This document shows positions 58,429 through 64,000 of a stretch of 64,000 nucleotides of DNA, one piece after another. How positions within the stretch are numbered: position 1 is the stretch's first letter; the number at the start of each line of letters is the position of its first letter. The notes below the pieces were generated by a model that saw nothing but the letters and a program-made list of their open reading frames with translations, was not told where the DNA came from and made no database searches. Origin of the DNA: Paracoccus aestuarii (lineage in GTDB: Bacteria; Pseudomonadota; Alphaproteobacteria; Rhodobacterales; Rhodobacteraceae); the NCBI RefSeq assembly GCF_028553885.1, contig NZ_CP067169.1, forward strand, positions 2,336,001 through 2,400,000. The letters run 5' to 3'. A program made the position numbers and the translations under genes.

Positions 58429-60624
58429 ATGATCGACACGACTTCCCCCACCCCCCAGGACATGGATTGGCGGGCCTATGCAGCCCGGATCCGCAATGCA
58501 GCCCTTGCCCTTCAGCTCGAGAAGATCCTGCCCCCCGGAAAGGACCAGAACGCAAATTCCGCCGCGCTCGATGGCGATGCACGCCACCCCGACCGCCCCG
58601 CTCCGGTTCTGTCACATCGACAGCAACTGATCACCCTGCAACTGGCTGCCACGCTGCAGGGCGGTGAGGCCCGCCTGGCCGAGGGCTTTTCGCAGGGGGC
58701 AATCACTGCGATTACGGGAGTGCCTTATGATCTCGTCCGCGACCTCGTGACGCTTCTGCCGGCAGCGATGCCAGCGGGCTGGATCACCGCCCGGCCCAAG
58801 TTGAGCCTTCAGAGACCAGGCGTTGTGTTCATCGTAGAGCCGGGCGTCTCGCAGTTTCACGCCGAGGAGGAACTGGAAAGCGAACTGACTGCGGCACTTC
58901 GCTGGCGCGCGCCCGTCGTCGTGATTCTCCCCGAGGGGGTGGAGCCCAACAGCGTTCTGGGCCCCGCGAAGGTGACGGCGTGGCCGTTCCATCCTGTGGA
59001 TCGCGAGATCATCGTGGAGTTCTTCCGCCTGTCCTGGGCAGAGACGGACCCGGAGGCTCTTCGTGCTCTGCTGCCGCCGGATGATCGCCTGGCAGAGATG
59101 GCGCTGCTGCCTTTCGCCCTTGCCTTGCGCAGCGGCAGTGCGGAAGAGGGGGCAAGGCTTTTGGCGCAGGCCGACTGGCCGGACAGACCGTCCTTCCGGA
59201 CATCATCAGACGGGACGCAAAGGACGAAGGCCTCCAGGACGGTCCCGGCAAACGGCTCTGGCATCCCCCTCGCCGAGCTCGCAGGCCTTGGGCTTGCGCG
59301 CGAGATCGCGCTTGGCATCACCGAGGATCTGCGGGCCTGGGCTGCAGGCGATCTGGACTGGAGCGACGTTCATCGTGGGCTGCTGATCGCAGGGCCGCCG
59401 GGCTGCGGGAAGACGGAGCTTGCGCGGGCTATGGCGCGCGAGGCGGGCATTCATCTCGAGGCCGGGAGCTATGCCGGATGGCAGGCCGCGGGCCATTTGG
59501 GAGACATGCTGAAGGCGATGCAGGCAAGCTTTCGCAACGCAGCGAAGAACGCCCCGAGTGTTCTGTTCATCGACGAGATCGACGCCTTCGGCAGCCGAGT
59601 CGGCGGGTCGTCCGATCGGATCCGCAGCTACGACACCAAAGTCATCAGCGGCCTGCTGGAACAGCTTGACGGCCTGGCTGGGCGCGAAGGCGTTACCGTG
59701 ATCGGGGCATGCAACCATCCCGGCCAGATCGATCCGGCAATCCGCCGGGCCGGCCGCTTCGATGCGCTGGTCCAGATCGGGCTGCCGGACGCCCGCGATC
59801 TCGCGCGGATCTTACGCCAGCATCTCGGAGAGAATCTGCCGGGGGCAGACCTGCAGGCACTCAGCCAGCTCGCCCGTGGCCGCTCAGGCGCCGACTGCGC
59901 CGCAGCGGTTCGGGCGGCCCGGGCAAAGGCCCGGCGAGCCAGGCGCCCGATGACGCATCAGGACCTGATCTCCGCGCTCTCACCCGATCACCTGGAACTG
60001 CCGCCCGCCATGCGCCAGCGTGCGGCAATCCACGAGGCCGGCCATGCCATCGTCACCGCGGTGCTCAAGCTCGGTGCGGTGAAGGCCTTGCGGCTCGGTC
60101 CCGCCGGCGGGGAGACCCTGTCGGAATGGCGCCCTGGCGATCTGACCCCCGCTGAAGTTCACCGCCATTGCGTCGTCTATCTCAGCGGTCGGGCTGCGGA
60201 ACTCTTGATGCTGGGCGATGCTGGTGGCGGCGCCGGTGGGCATCCCGACAGCGATCTGGCACGCGCCAGTCGGCTGCTGCTCGCCTGCGAGCTGAGCCTC
60301 GGGCTCGGAGAACAGGGGCATCTGTCGATCGGGGCGATGCCCGACCTTGGGCTGATCCCGACCCTGCCTGCCGCCACCCGCGCGGGCCTCCAGCGCCGTC
60401 TCGACCGCGCGTGCCACGACGCGCAGGAGATTCTCTGCCAGCATCACGAGTTGCTGGAAGAACTGGCCACGGATCTCGAAGCGCGGGGCTTCATCGGCGA
60501 GGATGAGCTCGCGGGGCGGCTGGCGCTGCTGAAGCCGCGGCCTGCTGCCGCGGCATTCACAGCCTCCGGCAGGATGAACCCGGCCGGAACGTTCCCTGGC
60601 GCGGACGGCAGTGGCAGCCCGTGA
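58429..60624 (+). CDS. Soluble FtsH-like AAA+ ATPase with M41 zinc-protease domain
   Basis: 731 residues. A unique N-terminal part (1-270) has no membrane segment, unlike FtsH. The AAA+ core has Walker A AGPPGCGKTELARAMA (about 322-329), Walker B SVLFIDEIDAF (378-385) and the SRH-type end IDPAIRRAGRFDALVQI. The M41 domain has AIHEAGHAIVTA (His535, Glu536, His539) and a third-ligand Asp in HPDSDLARASRLL (607 or 609), spaced as in FtsH. ATG 58429 has GGAG eight bases upstream. Probably a cytoplasmic protease acting on DNA-bound or host proteins for the element; the target is unknown. Confidence 0.85.
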   Translation: MIDTTSPTPQDMDWRAYAARIRNAALALQLEKILPPGKDQNANSAALDGDARHPDRPAPVLSHRQQLITLQLAATLQGGEARLAEGFSQGAITAITGVPYDLVRDLVTLLPAAMPAGWITARPKLSLQRPGVVFIVEPGVSQFHAEEELESELTAALRWRAPVVVILPEGVEPNSVLGPAKVTAWPFHPVDREIIVEFFRLSWAETDPEALRALLPPDDRLAEMALLPFALALRSGSAEEGARLLAQADWPDRPSFRTSSDGTQRTKASRTVPANGSGIPLAELAGLGLAREIALGITEDLRAWAAGDLDWSDVHRGLLIAGPPGCGKTELARAMAREAGIHLEAGSYAGWQAAGHLGDMLKAMQASFRNAAKNAPSVLFIDEIDAFGSRVGGSSDRIRSYDTKVISGLLEQLDGLAGREGVTVIGACNHPGQIDPAIRRAGRFDALVQIGLPDARDLARILRQHLGENLPGADLQALSQLARGRSGADCAAAVRAARAKARRARRPMTHQDLISALSPDHLELPPAMRQRAAIHEAGHAIVTAVLKLGAVKALRLGPAGGETLSEWRPGDLTPAEVHRHCVVYLSGRAAELLMLGDAGGGAGGHPDSDLARASRLLLACELSLGLGEQGHLSIGAMPDLGLIPTLPAATRAGLQRRLDRACHDAQEILCQHHELLEELATDLEARGFIGEDELAGRLALLKPRPAAAAFTASGRMNPAGTFPGADGSGSP

Positions 60625-60648
60625 AGGGGCTTTGCCTCACACGAACCC

Positions 60649-60673
60649 TGCGCATCCTCGACGGGGATGCGCA
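60649..60673 (+). terminator. Rho-independent terminator after the FtsH-like gene
   Basis: Stem TGCGCATCC and GGATGCGCA with a seven-base loop, followed by ATTCTATTT. It starts 25 bases after the stop codon and closes the mobilization-side operon. Confidence 0.65.
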
Positions 60674-60785
60674 ATTCTATTTCACGAGGGTCTTTCGGCC
60701 CCGGCACCGGTCCTCGCCGTCGTCGAAGACCTTACCCATGGCCGCATGGCAGGTTCCGCGCATCAAAAGCCCCCAAACAGCTGAG

Positions 60786-60794
60786 TTGTCCACA
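60786..60794 (+). other. DnaA-box-like word TTGTCCACA
   Basis: Third copy, in the gap between the FtsH-like gene and the recombinase operon. Confidence 0.4.
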
Positions 60795-60963
60795 ATGAAC
60801 CGCTCGCAAACCCCGTCTTGCACCGGAAGCAGGCCTGTTCAGCCGCTCACCGCTCATTGCGCCACGTATACTGATCCGAAGAGCAGCGGACCCATGTCCG
60901 ATCACCGCAATATCGAGATCAGCCGCCGGAGCCCCCTCCGCGCGGACCGGAGAGGCACATCAC

Positions 60964-61149
60964 GTGGCGAAGAGGCAGGGCGGCAGGACCGAAGGGCAGG
61001 ATGCTGCGACCGCAGCGGCCGCACCCACGCGCTGTCATGCCAAGCCTTCCCCTGTGCCCGAGGATCGGCACGCCTATCTCGACTTCATCCGCGCACTTGC
61101 GCGCCAAGCCGCCCGGGCGGATCATGAGCGGGAGGGCCGCCTGAACTGA
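60964..61149 (+). CDS. Small hypothetical protein preceding the recombinase
   Basis: 61 residues from GTG 60964, with GGAGAGG upstream. The second half is hydrophilic and helical (PVPEDRHAYLDFIRALARQA, then ARADHEREGRLN). It ends 24 bases before the serine recombinase start and is probably co-expressed. It may be a recombination directionality or accessory factor, but that is only from position. Confidence 0.6.
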   Translation: MAKRQGGRTEGQDAATAAAAPTRCHAKPSPVPEDRHAYLDFIRALARQAARADHEREGRLN

Positions 61150-61173
61150 CCGACACCACGAGGAGACCACGCC

Positions 61174-62922
<1,749 letters not shown>

Positions 62923-62982
62923 CCAATTTTGTCCTGATCGGGTGTTTTGATCGTTTCAGAGAGATATGCGTTTCTTTCCAGG

Positions 62983-63097
62983 TCTGGCGGTGACCTACTC
63001 TCCCACGTCTTGAGACGCAGTACCATCGGCGCAGCGGCACTTAACGGCCGAGTTCGGGATGGGATCGGGTGTTTTGCTCGCGCTAGGGCCACCAGAC
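62983..63097 (-). rRNA. rrf: 5S ribosomal RNA
   Basis: About 115 nt on the minus strand with the 5S hallmarks: CCCGATCCCATCCCGAACTC in loop B/C and TGGGAGAGTAGGTC near the 3' end. The ends pair GTCTGGTGG with CCGCCAGAC. Limits are accurate to within a few bases. Confidence 0.93.
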
Positions 63098-63192
63098 CAG
63101 GAAAGAAACGCTCAGCGTCGGATCCCTTGCGGGATCTGATATTGTCCAAGGATGCTTTGGAGGAAGCGGGGGTAATCCTGCTTCTTCCGGAT

Positions 63193-64000
<808 letters not shown>

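Larger units (their letters stand above)
60625..60963. other. About 340-bp gap with terminator and DnaA-box-like word
   Basis: Holds the hairpin at 60649-60673, the word TTGTCCACA at 60786-60794 and a possible promoter near GTATACT (60864-60873). No gene with family resemblance was seen. Confidence 0.5.

Overview
The window looks like chromosomal DNA of a high-GC alphaproteobacterium of the Paracoccus/Rhodobacterales type. The right edge holds the end of a ribosomal RNA operon in alphaproteobacterial order (23S, 5S, tRNA-fMet, all on the minus strand). The rest is rich in Liv-, Dpp-, Pot- and TRAP-type uptake systems, and its insertion sequences are of kinds common in Paracoccus. The genus is inferred from gene content, not proved.

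Layout. 1-7.7 kb: a minus-strand peptide-scavenging operon (alpha/beta hydrolase of the prolyl aminopeptidase type, S9 peptidase, M20 amidohydrolase, dipeptide-type binding protein and two permeases, the last running off the edge). 8-17.4 kb: a TonB-receptor tail fragment, then a ten-gene minus-strand operon joining a PotABCD-like ABC importer to a quinone oxidoreductase, a GST, a RidA-like protein, a DUF1028 protein, a LysR regulator and an ArgE-like deacylase. 17.5-22.2 kb: a D-2-hydroxyacid dehydrogenase, an AroQ-like protein with an altered active-site loop, a flavin monooxygenase and a deletion-scarred lysR/dctQ/dctM mosaic. 22.2-26.8 kb: a histidine phosphatase, a broken IS481-type element, an IS91-type recombinase fragment, a RES/Xre-type toxin-antitoxin pair and a frameshifted IS1182-type element.

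26.9-44.3 kb is a self-contained catabolic island: phosphotransferase, acyl-CoA dehydrogenase, acyl-CoA ligase, nitroreductase, CoA-transferase, two SDRs, enoyl-CoA hydratase, thiolase, iron-type alcohol dehydrogenase, AraC and GntR regulators, and a complete Liv-type ABC importer. The promoters at its two outer ends carry the same 17-bp palindrome, TTAnTGTCCGACAnTAA, and a core copy lies upstream of gntR, so the island looks like one GntR regulon. The kinase plus ACAD10/11-like dehydrogenase pair suggests degradation of a 4-hydroxy or 4-oxo acid by a route like that for levulinate; this is inference.

44.4-51.2 kb is an insertion-sequence scrapyard: an intact IS3-family element with perfect 27-bp ends abutting a second IS3-family element, an IS5/IS427-group element, IS91-type remnants, a deleted SDR, and broken arsenic-resistance genes (acr3, arsH).

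51.5-62.9 kb is an integrative mobilizable element or its right arm: a regulator-like protein, MobC, a HxHxxxN relaxase, a DUF927 ATPase, a short RHH regulator with its own 24-bp operator, an unknown protein, a PD-(D/E)XK nuclease-like protein, a soluble FtsH-like AAA+/M41 protease, and a large serine recombinase whose reading frame ends inside tRNA-fMet. The left attachment site was not found in the window.
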